This document shows, piece by piece, positions 22,295 through 35,126 of a stretch of 64,000 bases of DNA; position 1 is the stretch's first letter, and every line of letters begins with the position of its first letter. The DNA comes from Triglochin maritima (lineage: Eukaryota; Streptophyta; Magnoliopsida; Alismatales; Juncaginaceae). Both the position numbers and the translations under genes were made by a program. The stretch is taken from positions 13,556,501-13,620,500 of the forward strand of contig OY821787.1 of the NCBI GenBank assembly GCA_963682175.1, read 5' to 3'. Under the pieces are notes generated by a model. It did not search any database. It saw nothing but the letters and a program-made list of their open reading frames with translations, and was not told the origin of the DNA.

Positions 22295-22302
22295 TATAAA
22301 TA
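22295..22302 (+). promoter_or_regulatory. TATA box of the R3 LTR promoter
   Basis: TATAAATA within CTTATAAATAGAACTCTTCACC, a block kept in nearly all LTRs here. Just upstream is an ATCGGGG-n6-CCCCGAT inverted repeat at about 22258-22278. U3/R would therefore begin near 22330. Confidence 0.65.
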
Positions 22303-23326
22303 GAACTCTTCACCTTCCATTGTAATTACCCATTGGTTGGTGGAATTCTCTCTACTAAGGAGTGAGCCTTGAAGCAAAAACTCAAGGTGGAGAAGAATGC
22401 TACCTTCAATGTGAGTCATTTGTTAATAAAATAATTCTTCTAGTTTTTTTTAATCTTGTCTTTTAATTTGTGCATGTTTGTTTAGTCTTTCCTTTCCTTT
22501 TATGTTTCTTTAATGTTTCTTGCCTTCTTAGTTAACTTTCATTTCAGTATTATGCTTTCTTTTGCTAATATAGTTAGTTTAATGAGTAGTGAGTAGTTTC
22601 ATCCTCATTTGGGGGGTGGAGAAATATGTGATATAATCATGTAGTGTATTAAGTGTGTGTTATCTTTATCCCTTGAGCTTTATATGATTTCCATAACCAT
22701 CTAATGAGTTTTCACTCTTATCTTTGATATGCTAATGCTCTTGAATGAAGCTTAGCTTATGCTTTGATTAGTGGACCTATTTTATGGGGAATGGTAAGGT
22801 TAGGATATGGATGAAGTTAATATTGGAAACAATGTAGTGTATGTGCTCTTGTTGCCTCTACCTTAGCTAATGTCTTGTATGTTTTAATGATGTAGTCTTA
22901 TATTAATTCATGTGGAGGCATAGTAGGGTCTAGTCTTTATACTTGAGTTCATGTAGCTTCATTCCAATTATTGTCTTGTATGTTTTAATGATGTAGTGAA
23001 ATCTTAATTCATGTGGAGGCAAAGTTGGATGTAGTTTAATGATTTCATGCACTACATGTTGTGAGGAGCTTAATGAACACACACACACTTCTTTATGTTC
23101 ACATTATTTCTCTACCCCTTTGGGGTTTAGTTTTCTTGCTTTTCTTCCATTTCCTTTTTGCATCTTAGTGTAGTTTAGTGTAACCAACCTTTCTCTCTTT
23201 CTCTTTTACCTCTCGCCTTCGAACAAACCAAGTGTCGACACACCTTCCAGTGGACGACCCGTATTTGCCACCGCTCCAACGCGGTCGTGCACTTGCGGTT
23301 AAATATAAAACGATCAATCAAGTTTT

Positions 23327-23344
23327 TGGCGCCGTTGCCGGGGA
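23327..23344 (+). other. R3 primer-binding site (tRNA-Asp)
   Basis: TGGCGCCGTTGCCGGGGA is an exact complement of the 3' end of plant tRNA-Asp including CCA, the primer typical of Athila/Tat-type elements. Confidence 0.9.
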
Positions 23345-24451
23345 GGTGCTTTGTCCAGACGTTGGTTTGGACGATTCGAGGGGTTTTTAATTTTTTGTTT
23401 TCAGTTTTTCTTAGTTTCAGGCATTCTTAGAATCAAGGGGAAGCGACTGGAGGAATTTGAGAGCCAATAACGCAAAAGGGACCGCCAATCAGCGGTCTGG
23501 GACCGCCAATTGGCGGCCTGGTGAGCCTCATTTTCTCTCAGATTTGTTCTTGTTGCTTGTTGTTTCATTTTAGTTATCTGGGAGTATCATTTTGCATGCT
23601 GTGACTTCTAGTTTGCTCCCAGATTTAATTTCAATCCCCTTTAATCAACTTGGACCATAAAACTCAAAGCAAAAGACTAGACTTCTTGTCATCTAGGTCA
23701 TGCATCATGTGTAGACTTTTCATGCATTTGTCTTTTCTTTGCTTTACATTTTGTTGTTGATTGCTGGCGTGAGGTACGTGCACCCAAATCTCTCATTCAT
23801 GCATGTTTCGATCATGCATTAGTTAGTAAGGTGCATCGGGACAAGAGTGAGTTGAGCGTTTGATTGGAGTGATTGATTGCTAGATTTAAGCTCAAAATGC
23901 TACTAAGGAGGGGCTGTCCCATAAAAGATAAGGTGGGGGATTTCATCACCCTTTCCTTGGCCCCAAAAATCACTCTTAATCAAGCCTTAACTAAAAGCAA
24001 GTAGACATTGGCCCTAGGATTTCGGACGCACTAGGAGAGTAATCTAGTTGAGACCGCCATGGCCTGATCGGCGTTGCCTACCTTGTCGATAGTAGGAGGT
24101 ACTAGATCTCCGGATCTGGTATCACTTGCTGGGCATTGTGGTCCTCGTTGTAGGGAGGTGAGGCGTGTCGAGGCTAGTGAACTCGAAGTTAGGCGTCGTC
24201 TAGCCTAAGGACCCATTGCCTTACATTATTTGATCCGTGCTTGCTAGTTAGGCTTCTACCTGATCCCTTCACCCACGCTAGCTTTAGGGATTCTTCCCTT
24301 CTCCTCTGAGTCATCTTCTTCTCACCTACTTCTACGTTTTAGTCTCCTCCCCTTTACACTCTTTGGTAGCGTTTTAGGGTCGAGTCGAGCACTTTTTGCG
24401 AGCTTAGTCTCGTGGTGGTGAGAGTGGTCGACTCGAGAGTTGTTTGTTGAG
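23345..24451 (+). other. R3 5' leader with palindromes
   Basis: About 1.1 kb, noncoding. It includes paired palindromes at 23480-23518 and the block shared by all elements (23880-24260). Candidate packaging signal. Confidence 0.7.
23480..23518. promoter_or_regulatory. Paired palindromes in R3 leader
   Basis: GACCGCCAATCAGCGGTC and GACCGCCAATTGGCGGCC, 21 bp apart, about 140 bp after the primer site. These are the same motifs as in U3, and the equivalent sites are at 58868-58905 (R5) and 62003-62041 (R6). Confidence 0.6.
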
Positions 24452-25962
24452 ATGGATGGTTACATGGGCAACCATCCATATGATTGTTGGGACCAGGACA
24501 ATTCGTCCTGGTATTCCGGACCCATGCAACCTAGGGTTGCTTAGACTAACACCCCGTATGGTTGGGACAATCTTAATGGTGTGACTGAGCAATCTTCATA
24601 TTGGGGTAGTATGAGAGAGGCACCGACTGCTAGACCACAATCTAGTTATGTCGGATCATATGCTGGTCAACAAACTGAGACACTACAACAAACTTTGGCC
24701 TCTTTCATGCGTATGGCAGACGACATGAGTGCACCGGTGGCTCCAGTAGCCGTACCGTGCGACTGTTGTGGGTTGAGTGGTCATATTATCGGGGAATGTC
24801 CTTATGTTCCCCCTGAGCCTGAATATGAGCATACCTTTTCCCAAAATGCTCAATGTGACCATTACGGATCCGCGTACAACCCGAGAGTGATGGATTCGTT
24901 GGGAGACAATTCTTATCCAAATTCTTATACCTTATTTTCACCCCCGTATCCTCCTCCCGAATACCCAGAATTCTACCAACACCCCACTTCAAATCATTGG
25001 ACTCATTCTCAGCCCATTAACACCCAACCCCAAAATTTCCCAAGCTCTGACTTGGACCTCACTGTTGACCCCAAATTTGATTCCTTAAAACAAACCCTCC
25101 AAACGTTCATGGAAACCACCCAAACTTTATTGAAGTCCAACTTGAATTCCTTGCAAAATATGGAAATGCAAGTGAGTCAAATGACACAACAATTCCATAA
25201 ACGTGAGGATGGTAACCTTTCTCGTCAACATGAGGACTTATCTTCTGAAATCGAACCACCACCACATCCACAAATTCAAAGCACAATCTTTCAAAGTCAA
25301 ACTCCTAGTCAGTCTGAGGGACTTGGGGTTTCAATTCACGATCACTTGGTGGAGGATTCGATTCCAATTGAGAATACTATGGACCAGCTTCTTTATGAGT
25401 CGGCACAGGATTGTGCCTTATCTTCTTGTCCCGTGGCCCTTGAGCCACATGATCTTATTGTTGTACCTCCTAAGGACTACCTCTGGTGGAGCAAGAGCTC
25501 CCTAGTCCCCTCAATTTCAAACAACCTGTTGAGAGTTTGTCTCTCACTATTGTTCCTGATCATCTTGGAAATGATGGAACATCAAACAACTACATTGCTC
25601 ATTAGGGTATTAGGAGTTCCTTGGAGGATACCTTGGGTATGAGACCCACTTCCTGTTCTCCTGGTGAGTTGGACATGCACAACGAGGTGCTTCAACTCGT
25701 TCCGACTCACCACCCTGTTGGTTGGAGAGTTTGGATTGATGATCATAACTTCAGTTCCGCAACGGGAGAGATTCTTCTTCCGTTGCCCCTTATTTCCTAA
25801 ACTCTCGAGAGGTTCAAGCTCTTTCAGTTTGATCCTTTGAAAAAGACGCCTTTGCGTCCAATTCATGAACCTCTAATTTCTTCTGGTGTTCTTTGTGATG
25901 GGGGCCCACACATGCGTATTCTGGCCCCGCGTGGTGTCATGTTCCCTTTCCAAGTGCATTGA
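24452..25962 (+). pseudogene. Gag-derived protein with CCHC knuckle (R3)
   Basis: Same family as 8582-10075. The ATG at 24452 is followed by a stop (TAG in place of CAG) after about 30 codons. A long open stretch, 24581-25642, carries the zinc knuckle CDCCGLSGHIIGEC and the MQVSQMTQQFHK region. A frameshift near 25485 moves the C-terminal part (GELDMH, WIDDHN, FPFQVH in R1) out of frame. No capsid or protease domain. Confidence 0.72.
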
Positions 25963-27580
25963 CCCACTCTTGAGATTCCCATTTGATGTCTTTGACAAAT
26001 GAGGATGGGAACTTATGTTTGTACATAATTATATATACATATAAAAAAAAGAAAAAAAAGAAGTACAATAAAAGACTCCTTCTGTGAGCATCGATTGTTG
26101 TGGGCTCCAACCCTTGTGTATTTGGGCCCCAGTTCTTTCACGTATTTGTATCCCATCTTTAGCTTCTCACAGGTTTTGAGGGAATTTGGGTTGTGTCCAT
26201 CAACATAGCCGAAACTTCCCTTTGTACTTCACGTTGGTGAGATCTATTCTTTTTCATGCATAACTCCATATTGTATCTTGCTCACATTCATTGAGGACAA
26301 TGCATGAACTAGGTGTGGGGGGTGTTTTACGTATGTACATAGTTGAGTCTTTTTCCTTTGATTTTGTTTTCTTTTGTTTGCATTTTTAGGGTCATGTTAG
26401 TGTGCTGCATTTAATATCGATATATCTGCTTGCCATGATCCTTGGGTGACTTGTCTTCTTTTGCTTGCCTAGTGCTTTAAAATTTCCACATTTCTTTCAA
26501 AATCTTCATGTGTTTGCGAAAGAAAATGTTTTGTGGGTTTCGCGTGTGTTTAGCATGTGCAACACCGTTGAGAGGCAAAGTAAAAAGAAAGCTCCCAAAA
26601 TTGTCTTGAACTTGATGCATTAGGATATCTAGTACAATGACTTTAGGATTTATCGAGTCGTTAGGATGCACCCCAGTTTTCCCTTGGGGGTGAGTAATGA
26701 TAGGGTTTCAGTGCTCAAACATTTAAAGAAGTCCACCCTGAACCTAGTGAGTCAATAATTCGTGTCTGTTAACTTAAGGAAGTTTGTTGTAGTCAAGGAC
26801 CCTCTAAATCTTGTTGTGAGACATAAGTGTAGGGGTTTTGGTTCATGTGTAGATAAGAAATAAGTGAGTAGGTGTTCTCTCTTCTCGCACGGCTCATATC
26901 ACTCGGGAAAGTAGGTCTGAAGGGACTTTGTGCCTGGTGCTTTCGAGTCATCTGACTTGGGATGCGCCGACCGAACTCTCGTTACACGGGTGGTAGGGAT
27001 TGCCCTATGTGGAGATTTGGGGAAAGGTATACGTGATAGTGTAAGTCCTCATCGGCAATAATGCACGAAACCTGACCCTGGGAGAATGAAGCTCCAACTA
27101 ATAAATAGAAAAAGAAAAAAAATGAGAAAAGAAACAAAACGGAAAAAAAATGGTAATGCAAATAAGAACCTTAATGGACTTTACACTTTGTAGCACTTGA
27201 GGATCTTGAGGTTGTCCATGTCTTTCACTTAATTCCTTATTTAACTTGCACGAATGGTTCATTAGGCTAGGTGTGGACTGATTACCTTTATAGAGTCGGC
27301 CCGTAGGATTACCGCGTCCATTGATCGACAAAAATTTGTCCAACGAGTCGAGGTCTAGATTGAATAATGCATCTTGTTCGGATTTTGTGGGTATATCCGC
27401 TGAAAACCCTCAGGAGACAACACTCCTCCTCCTTGGCAACAAGGAGGTTTAACGGCTTGTTACACGTGCTAAGTGCAACCGTGATTCCTACGAAAGTGAG
27501 TTAGGATTTCTACTTTCTCGTTTGCTTTTCTCTTTCTTTGTTTTGCTCGGGACTAGCAAAAACTTAGGTGTGGGGGTATT
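25963..27580 (+). other. R3 3' noncoding block and polypurine tract
   Basis: Same block as in R1, R2 and R5. It ends with TTAGGTGTGGGGGTATT directly before the 3' LTR, the polypurine tract that primes plus-strand synthesis. Confidence 0.78.
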
Positions 27581-29138
27581 TGATTGACATCATTTCATGC
27601 TCATATTTGTATCTTATATCCATTATCTTACACCTAAGCAATGCTACGTGACGAGTTTTATGTTTAGTTTTCAGGAATAAATAGGTTTGAAGAGAAGAGT
27701 CATGAAAGGACCCAAAAGCAGGAAAAAAAGGACTTAATTGTGAGACCTAGGGACTGAGATGCAATGGAGAAGGACCTGATCGTAAGACCGAATGACCTAA
27801 GAGCAAAACAGGAAACTCCACACCATCATGAGGACTATTTTGGCAATTCGATTCGGGTCGGAGCTCCAACAAACCAAGTAGATGCATCCAAGACCAGCAA
27901 ATCCATCAAGCAAAGCCCACAACCAAAATCAACTCGATCTGAAGTTTATATACCGCCAATTGGCGGTCTTGGACCGCTAATTGGCGGTCCATATAGCCCC
28001 AGATCCGCTAAGCTTTCTCCTGGACTTGTATTATTATGTGTTTAGGCTATTTTTGGTATTGGTTTAGTCCCACATCGAGGGATTGTCCCCGATTAGCTTT
28101 TTCCATGCTTATAAATAGAACTCTTCACCTTCCATTGTAATTACCCATTGGTTGGTGGCATTCTCTCTACTAAGGAGTGAGCCTTGAAGAAAAAACTCAA
28201 GGTGGAGAAGAATGCTACCTTCAATGTTAGTCATTTGTTAATAAAATAATTCTTCTAGTTTCTTTTAATCTTGTCTTTTAATTTGTGCATGTTTGTTTAG
28301 TCTTTCCTTTCCTTTTATGTTTCTTTAATGCTTCTTGCCTTCTTAGTTAACTTTCATTTCAGTATTATGCTTTCTTTTGCTAATATAGTTAGTGTAGTGA
28401 GTAGTGAGTAGTTCCATCCCCATTTGGGCGGTGGAGAAATATGTGATATAATCATGTAGTGTATTAAGTGTGTGTTATCTTTATCCCTTGAGCTTTATAT
28501 GATTTCCATAACCATCTAATGGGTTTTAACTCTTATCTTTGATATGCTAATGCTCTTGAATGAAGCTTAGCTTATGCTTTGATTAGTGGACCTATTTTAT
28601 GGGGAATGATAAGGTTAGGATATGGATTAAGTTAATATTGGAAACAATGTAGTGTATGTGCTCTTGTTGCCTTTACCTTAGCTAATGTCTTGTATGTTTT
28701 AATTATGTAGTCTTATCTTAATTCATGTGGAGGCATAGTAGGGTCTAGTCTTTATACTTGAGTTCATGTAGCTTCATTCCAATTATTGTCTTGTATGTTT
28801 TAATGATGTAGTGAAATCTTAATTCATGTGGAGGCAAAGTTGGATGTAGTTTTATGATTTCATGCACTACATGTTGTGAGGAGCTTAATGAACACACACA
28901 CACACTTCTTTATGTTCACATTATTTCTCTACCCCCTTTGGGGTTTAGTTTTCTTGCTTTTCTTCCATTTCCTTTTTGCATCTTAGTGTAGTTTAATGTA
29001 ACCAACCTTTCTCTCCTTCTCTTTTACCTCTCGCCTTCGAACAAACCAAGTGTCGACACACCTTCCAGTGGACGACCCGTATTTGCCACCGCTCCAACGC
29101 GGCCGTGCACTTGCGGTTAAATATAAAACGATCAATCA
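27581..29138 (+). repeat. R3 3' LTR
   Basis: Starts TGATTGACATC and ends GATCAATCA. It closely matches 21767-23320, with scattered substitutions and small indels. Confidence 0.93.
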
Positions 29139-29143
29139 CACGG

Positions 29144-30505
29144 CCGCGTTGAAGCGGTGGTAAATACGGGTCGTCCTCTGGGAGGTGAGCAGCCTCTCAT
29201 TTGCACAAAATCAAGTGGAAAAAATATGGAATAGAGTGTATTATGCTACGCTACGCTATATTACACTACGAAGTATGAAATGCGAAAGAAAGCAACAAAC
29301 GATTAACTAAACACTTAACTAAGAACGAAAGAAGAGTGCTAGAATTCAGAAATGGAGAACCCCTAAGGGGTGGAGTGAGTGCACACATGCATAGAGGTGG
29401 GTGTTCAACACATTCTTTAAGCACAAAAAAGGTGGTGTTATCATGCATAGGAAGTGTCTAAATGTTATGACAAAACCTATCAATCCATTCACCATCCTAG
29501 TTGATTAACATTTACATATACAAGTTGTTTATTTCAGAACCTAAACAGGCGTGAGAGGTGTCTAATCAGTTTGGCAAAACTCATCAAGTTATAAATTCTA
29601 TCCTAAACAAGCAAGCATACATTCATGTTTTATCAACACATTGGAAAAAAACATTGATTCCATTCTCTAATGCATGTATGAACATCTACTCCACTCCCCA
29701 AAGGGGATGGAACTACTCACTACACATTACACTAATTATTAAACTAAGCAAAGAAATCACATTAACTAAGCTACTAAAACTAATGAAATGAAATTAAACA
29801 AAGTAAAACAAGAAACATAAAACAAACAACATAATAAAGAAACATTTATTAAAGTGACTCACATTTCAAGTAGCATCCTCCTACTTTAGTGTGTGCTTCA
29901 AGGCCTCACTTCTAGTAGGAAGAATAGTCACTTAAAATATGGAGTGATTACAATAGAAGGTGAAGAGTTCTATTTATAGCCATAGAAAAAGGCAATTCGG
30001 GAAATCCCCTGATGTGGGACTAAACAAATACCCGAAATGGACTAAAGACACACTGATACGCGACCCACCAAAATCTTAGGGGCTTTGGGCCAAACAAGAC
30101 CGCCAATTAGCGGTCTTGGACCGCCAATTGGCGGTTCATATTGTCCGGATCACGCTGGGTTTTCTTTTGGGCTTTTCTGGATGTCTTTGTTGGTCTTTGA
30201 TGCATCTACTTCACTTTTTGGAGCTCCGGCCCGAATAGAATTTCCAAAATACTCCCCATGATGGTGTGGAGTTTTCTGTTTTTCTCTTTGGTCCTTTGGT
30301 CTTACGTTCAGGTCATTCTCCCTTGCATCTTAGTCCCCAGGTTTCACAATTCAGTCATTTTTCCCAGCTTTTGGGTCCTTTTATGCTTCATCTCTTCAAA
30401 CCTATTTATTTCTGAAATTCAAACATAAAACTCGTCACATAGCATTGTTTAGGTGAAATATAATGGATATAAGATACAAATATAAGCATGAAATGATGTC
30501 AGTCA
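29144..30505 (-). repeat. R2 5' LTR, right piece
   Basis: Continues the LTR cut at 21766 after the CACGG duplication and ends GTCAGTCA. Paired palindromes at 30098-30136. Open frames inside are noncoding. Confidence 0.85.
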
Positions 30506-31560
30506 GGTTCATAATAGCTCGTGGAAAGTTTTTGTCACAAACAATACGCAACAGAGACTTGCCGGCACGGCTGGAGGCATAAGAGCACCCACGATCCGAC
30601 GGAGAAGTCGACTGCCTTCCGTTATTCGTCGGCATGGAGCTTCATTATTGTCGACAGAGAAGTAGATTGGTCTCTTACTCCTTTGGTCCTTTAGTCATTT
30701 GGTACTTCAACATTTTGACTTTTTATCTTCCCTAACCCCTTCCACTGCCACAAACCAATAACATCTTTTTTCCTTCCCCCACTAACGTCTCTTTTAATTC
30801 TTCCAGCGACATCTCTCTAATCCTCCTGCAATTTATGAACTTTTTCTTAATCCAAAATAAACTCAACCATCATGTTTCCACTTCATCTCCCGTTCTATAT
30901 AAAGTTAAACATGTTCCTGCAATAATCTTTCTCAACCATGACTGAGGTGGCATGGAGAATATTTATGGGTTTTTATCAAATCTATTTTTCATTGTTGTCA
31001 ACTTCTTTTGTATTATTAATATTGTATTATATAACTAATCTCACTTTTTTGTGTTTAACATTTTTGGATTTGTAGGTTATTTAATAACTTATGGTTATGA
31101 ATCCAATGTACATGACATGTATCTTGTTAACCCCTAACCCTCTTTAGGGTGCTAATTGGGTTTACATAGTAGATGACTTTGATGTGACGGGGTACAGAGG
31201 AGAGTGTGGTGAGACGTGGCTGGGGTGATGGGTAGGGTGTTGGGTTGTGGTGAGGTTGGCTTTAAAAAGCAACCATCCATCCTCCTTCATTCATTTTCTC
31301 CCTTCTTTCCACTCACCATCACCCTCATCTCTCCTTTTTCGGCTAAGCAGAGGAGGCATGTGGAGAGGTTGACGGAGCTGAGGCTTGAGGCGCGTGGCGT
31401 TGGCGTGAGGAAGAGGTTGTGCGAGCGGTTGAGGACCGGAGGTGGTGGCGTGTGAACTCTGGCGAGTGTCGTCAACCGCGAATAAAGGTATGCTGGTTCA
31501 ATAGATGCTTTTGTTTGCTCACATTTGTAGTGTGAGGTGTTGGCTAGTCAACAGAGGTAT
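30506..31560. other. Unassigned region between R2 and R4
   Basis: A short minus-strand frame at 30519-30640 (MPTNNGRQSTSPSDR) abuts R2 and may be the start of a gene that R2 interrupted; I do not recognise it. The stretch 31190-31480 is GC-richer, with TTTAAAAAG followed by a CT-rich leader-like run, possibly an old promoter. Nothing else is supported. Confidence 0.4.
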
Positions 31561-32543
31561 TAGACCGTTGATTGGCGGTCGGGTCCTCTCCAGATCCGTA
31601 AGATTTTGGCGGGTCATGTATTAGAGTGTTTTATGTCAATTTTTGGTAGTGCATTAATCCCAAATCGAGGGATTGTCCCTGATTACTTTTTTCTATGACT
31701 ATAAATAGAACTCTCCATCTTCCCTTGTATTTTACTCATTGCTTTGTGGAAATTCTTTCTACTTAGAGTAAGCCTTGGATCAAAACTCAAGTGGAGAAGA
31801 ATGTTACTTGTAATGTGAGTCATGTAAATAAAATAAATTTTTAGTTTGTTTTAATGTTGTCTCTTTTAATTCTTGCATGCTAAACTTAATTTTTTTGTCT
31901 TATTAGAATGTTTTCTTTTTTTAATGTAGTTTGTAGTTTAATGAGTAGTGAGTAGTGTCATCTCCTTTTGGGGGTGGAGTTGATGTTTATACATGTCATG
32001 TAGAATGATGAATGTTATATATTGTTTTATGTGATACATGTGAGTGTGCTTATTTGAATTAAAGAGAATACTTAACTTGATGGTTTCTGCCGTAATCTTT
32101 AGGTACATTCCATGCTTGTTTAGGTTCTTAAAAACAAACTTGTTCATGCTCATATTAATCACTTAGGGTAGTGATTTAGATGATAGGTCTTGTCATGATG
32201 TACTTCTTATGCATAGCAACACTACCTACACTTCTGCTCTATTGAATGCATTCATCACCACTTATTTCATGTGTACACACTCTACCCCTTAGGGGTTTCC
32301 ATTCCTGATTTCCGGCTTGCTTTAATTAGTCACTTAGTTTAGTTTTATTTCGTCTCATGCTTTCATCTTCTTTGTTTGTTTAGTGCTAGTTTAGCCTAGT
32401 TTAGTGTAATCAACTTCTTCTGCCCTTTGTTTCTCACTCGCCTTCGAACGAACCATCGTCAAGACACCTCTATGTGGATCGATCCGTATTTTCCACGTCT
32501 TCACTTACACCGTGCACTTGCGGTATTTAAAACAAGTACATCA
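31561..32543 (+). repeat. R4 5' LTR, truncated
   Basis: LTR homology begins exactly at a palindrome (GACCGTTGATTGGCGGTC, 31563-31580); the upstream U3 is missing. A TATA box lies in ACTATAAATAGAACTC near 31700. It ends GTACATCA before the primer site. Confidence 0.7.
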
Positions 32544-32549
32544 TGTTTT

Positions 32550-32567
32550 TGGCGTCGTTGCCGGGGA
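32550..32567 (+). other. R4 primer-binding site (tRNA-Asp)
   Basis: TGGCGTCGTTGCCGGGGA, one base off the complement of tRNA-Asp. Confidence 0.8.
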
Positions 32568-32801
32568 GGTGCTCTGTCCATACTCTGGTTTGGAAGATTC
32601 AAGTGGTTTTATTTTTTTGTTTTTACTTTTAGTTTGTTTCAGGGATCCTAAGGATCAAGGGGAGGCCACTGGAGAAATTAGAGGAAGAAAAACAACAAAG
32701 TGACCACCAATCAGCGGCCTCGTGAGCTTCTTTTTCTCCATATTTTCTTCTGATTGTTTGTTTTTTAATTTTAGTGGTCTGGGGCTCCATTTGGCATGTT
32801 T

Positions 32802-34299
32802 TCTAGGATCATGAATGTGGCTTCGTACTAATCATTTTTAGGACTAATTAAACTCTACTTGCTTAACAATCAAAGATGCAGCGGAAATTAAAACTTAAAC
32901 AAACAAGCAAAGTAAATTCAACAAACCATAAAGAAGGCACCAAATTTTTATAGAGGTTCGACCTCCCGCCTACTTCCTCTCTTGCAAGCTTCACTCGAAC
33001 TCCCTCGAGCTTCGCTCGCGTTTTCACTATCAATCTTGTTCCTGGCCGAGATTAAGCTTTTACACCACAAGCTTCCGTGAACAACCCTCGCTAGCTTGGT
33101 TTCTTCCTCTCACAACCCGAGAGGGATACTTCAGGCTCTCACCGAAATCCTTGCTTCTTGAACAACAAATGAGTGGGACAACACTCTCTAAATCTTGAGC
33201 AAACTGAGTATGATTGGGTTATGATGAAAGGTGTGCAATTCATGCTTAGAGTGTAGGAATGTGGATTTCAAAACTTCGGAGTTTCTCTCTAGTGTATATG
33301 ACAAATAGTAGTGAGAGAGTTGTGTAATTTTGTCAAGGTAACACCTATTTATAAGCTCTAAGTGAGTTATAGCCGTTGGGTAGGTTTGGTATGTGATTGT
33401 GTTAGAAACACAAAACAGTGAAGTGCAAGTCACAATTCTGTATAAGTTCAATCGACCGAATCAAGTCAAACAATCGACCGATAGGCAATTTAGAACATGG
33501 TTCGGTCGACCGAAAACGGAACCGTTGAACGGATGAGGCTATAACTTAGGTTCACTTAAGTTAACGGTCGAACACCGAGATAGGTTTGGTCGGCCGAAAA
33601 CTTCCACACTTTATGGGGTTGACAAAAATGTTTATATTCGGTCGACCGAAACAAGGTCCACAGTCGACCAAAAACTTCCAGGCACTTAGAGTTTGTCGAG
33701 ACATTTAGGTTCGATCGATCGAAACAAGCTCCACGGTCGATCGATAGGCATTTGTATTTTTGGGTTTTGGGTAAAAATTAAAATACGACCGTTGGTATAA
33801 TACGACAAGTCTAACGGTCAAAAGACATGTGTAGACGGTCGACTGAAAAGGTCTGAACGATCGACCAATCGGGCTGTTTAAAAAACCTATAGGATAATTG
33901 ATCATTCGATCGACCAAAATGCTTTGGTTGGTCAACCGAATTGGGAAGACACTTCTGGTCGAGGTTTAGTGTTTTCCGGTTTAAGTTTGGGTGATCTATG
34001 TGTGTGACCACTATAGGAAACCTGGTGTGGTATGATTGGTTTTTAGCTCAAGTATGCTCAATTACACATAGTTCCTAAGACTCAAAATAAATCAAGATTG
34101 CATGTCTTCAAATGAGCTTTATTACATGTCTTGACTTGGTTTCCTTTCTTCCTTGAGTCTTGATCACTTGTTGAAGTTAGCACAATACAAAATATATGTT
34201 ATGCATAGTGTGTGTTATTCTACATTGATTATAATTGAGATTATGTTGATTAAATTATCAAAACATATATTAAGACCAAAAAGGGCAACCATTTTAACC
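32802..34299. mobile_element. Unclassified 1.5-kb insert in the R4 leader
   Basis: R4 leader homology stops near 32801 and resumes near 34300, judged against R3 and R6. The insert has GAGGTTCGACCTCCCGCCTA near 32956, a block of the kind seen in some plant LTRs, and no coding frame. I could not fix the ends; a TTTT flank is possible. It may be a solo LTR or a non-autonomous element. Confidence 0.5.
33440..33960. repeat. Cluster of TCGACCGA palindromes
   Basis: About a dozen copies of CGGTCGACCGAA and variants (TCGATCGATCGAA, GGTCGGCCGAA, AGTCGACC) are dispersed over 520 bp at irregular spacing. The core TTCGGTCGACCGAA is a perfect palindrome. Confidence 0.7.
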
Positions 34300-35126
34300 T
34301 GTAATTTGCCCCCAGATAAATAATTAATCCCATTTTAGACAACTTGGACCATAAAACTCTAAGCAAAAGACTAGATTATTTTGACATTTAGGTCATGCAT
34401 CATCTGTAGACCTTGCACAGATCTTGTCTTTCCTTTGCTTTAATTTCTCGTTTTTGATTGCTAGCGTGAGGTACGTGCACACGTTCTCTCATTCATGCAT
34501 GGTTAAAGCATGCATTAGTTAGTGTGGTGCATCGAGACAAGAGTGAGGCAAGTGATTGATTAGGGAGTTGATTGCTAGCTTAAGTTCAAATCATTATTAA
34601 GGGGGGACACCATACAAGATAAAGTGGTGAATTTCATCACCCTTTCCTTAGCCCTAAAAATCACTACTAATCAAAAGCATTATATCTAAAAGCAAGTAGA
34701 CATTGGCCACTAGGACTTAGACGCATTATGAGAGTGATTTGGTCACGATCGTCGTGGCCTGATCGGCGTCGTCCACTTTGTCAATAGTAGGAGAGACGAG
34801 ATCTCCACATCTTGGCTCACTTGCTGGGCGCTGTGGTCTTTGTCGTAAGTGTGATCTCGCAGTTAGACGTCGTCTAGCTGGAAGGACCTATAGTGATTGT
34901 AGGTCGTGTAAGCCTTGTTTACTAGATATGCTTCTACCCTCACCCTCTACCCATGCTAATATTAGGGATTCTTCCATTCTCCTCTGAGTCATCTTCTACT
35001 CCCCTACTTCTACGTTCTAGTCTCCTCCCCTTTACACTCTCTGTTAGAGTTTTTTGGGTCGAGTCGAACACTTTTTGCGAGCTTGGCCTCATGGTGGTGA
35101 GAGTGGTTAACTCGAGAGTTCTTTGT
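34300..35126 (+). other. R4 leader, second part
   Basis: Diverged but collinear with the R3 leader 23650-24450, including CAAGTAGACATTGGCC near 34693 and CCTGATCGGCGT near 34758. Noncoding. Confidence 0.65.

Larger units (their letters stand above)
21767..23320 (+). repeat. R3 5' LTR
   Basis: Starts TGATTGACATC and ends CGATCAATCA, giving a 7-bp terminal inverted repeat. It contains paired palindromes, a TATA box and an AATAAA-like signal near 22425. Confidence 0.93.
21767..29138 (+). mobile_element. R3: Athila-like LTR element without pol, inside the R2 LTR
   Basis: A complete plus-strand element of 7.37 kb, flanked by CACGG (21762-21766 and 29139-29143). It has LTRs of 1554 and 1558 bp, a tRNA-Asp primer site, a decayed gag-derived frame and a polypurine tract. 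No protease, reverse transcriptase or integrase. Confidence 0.93.
15607..30505 (-). mobile_element. R2: Athila-like gag-protease element, split by R3
   Basis: A minus-strand element whose 3' LTR is truncated (15607-16033) and whose 5' LTR is cut in two by R3 (21732-21766 and 29144-30505). The LTR pieces share private variants such as CACATAGCATTGTTTAGGTG, confirming that they belong together. The interior has gag with a capsid domain, a zinc knuckle and an aspartic protease, then goes straight to the 3' noncoding block with no polymerase. Confidence 0.85.

Noticed and set aside
31216..31480. Overlapping frames of 60-80 codons on both strands
   Set aside because: The segment is GC-richer and promoter-like but has no domain, and the frames conflict.
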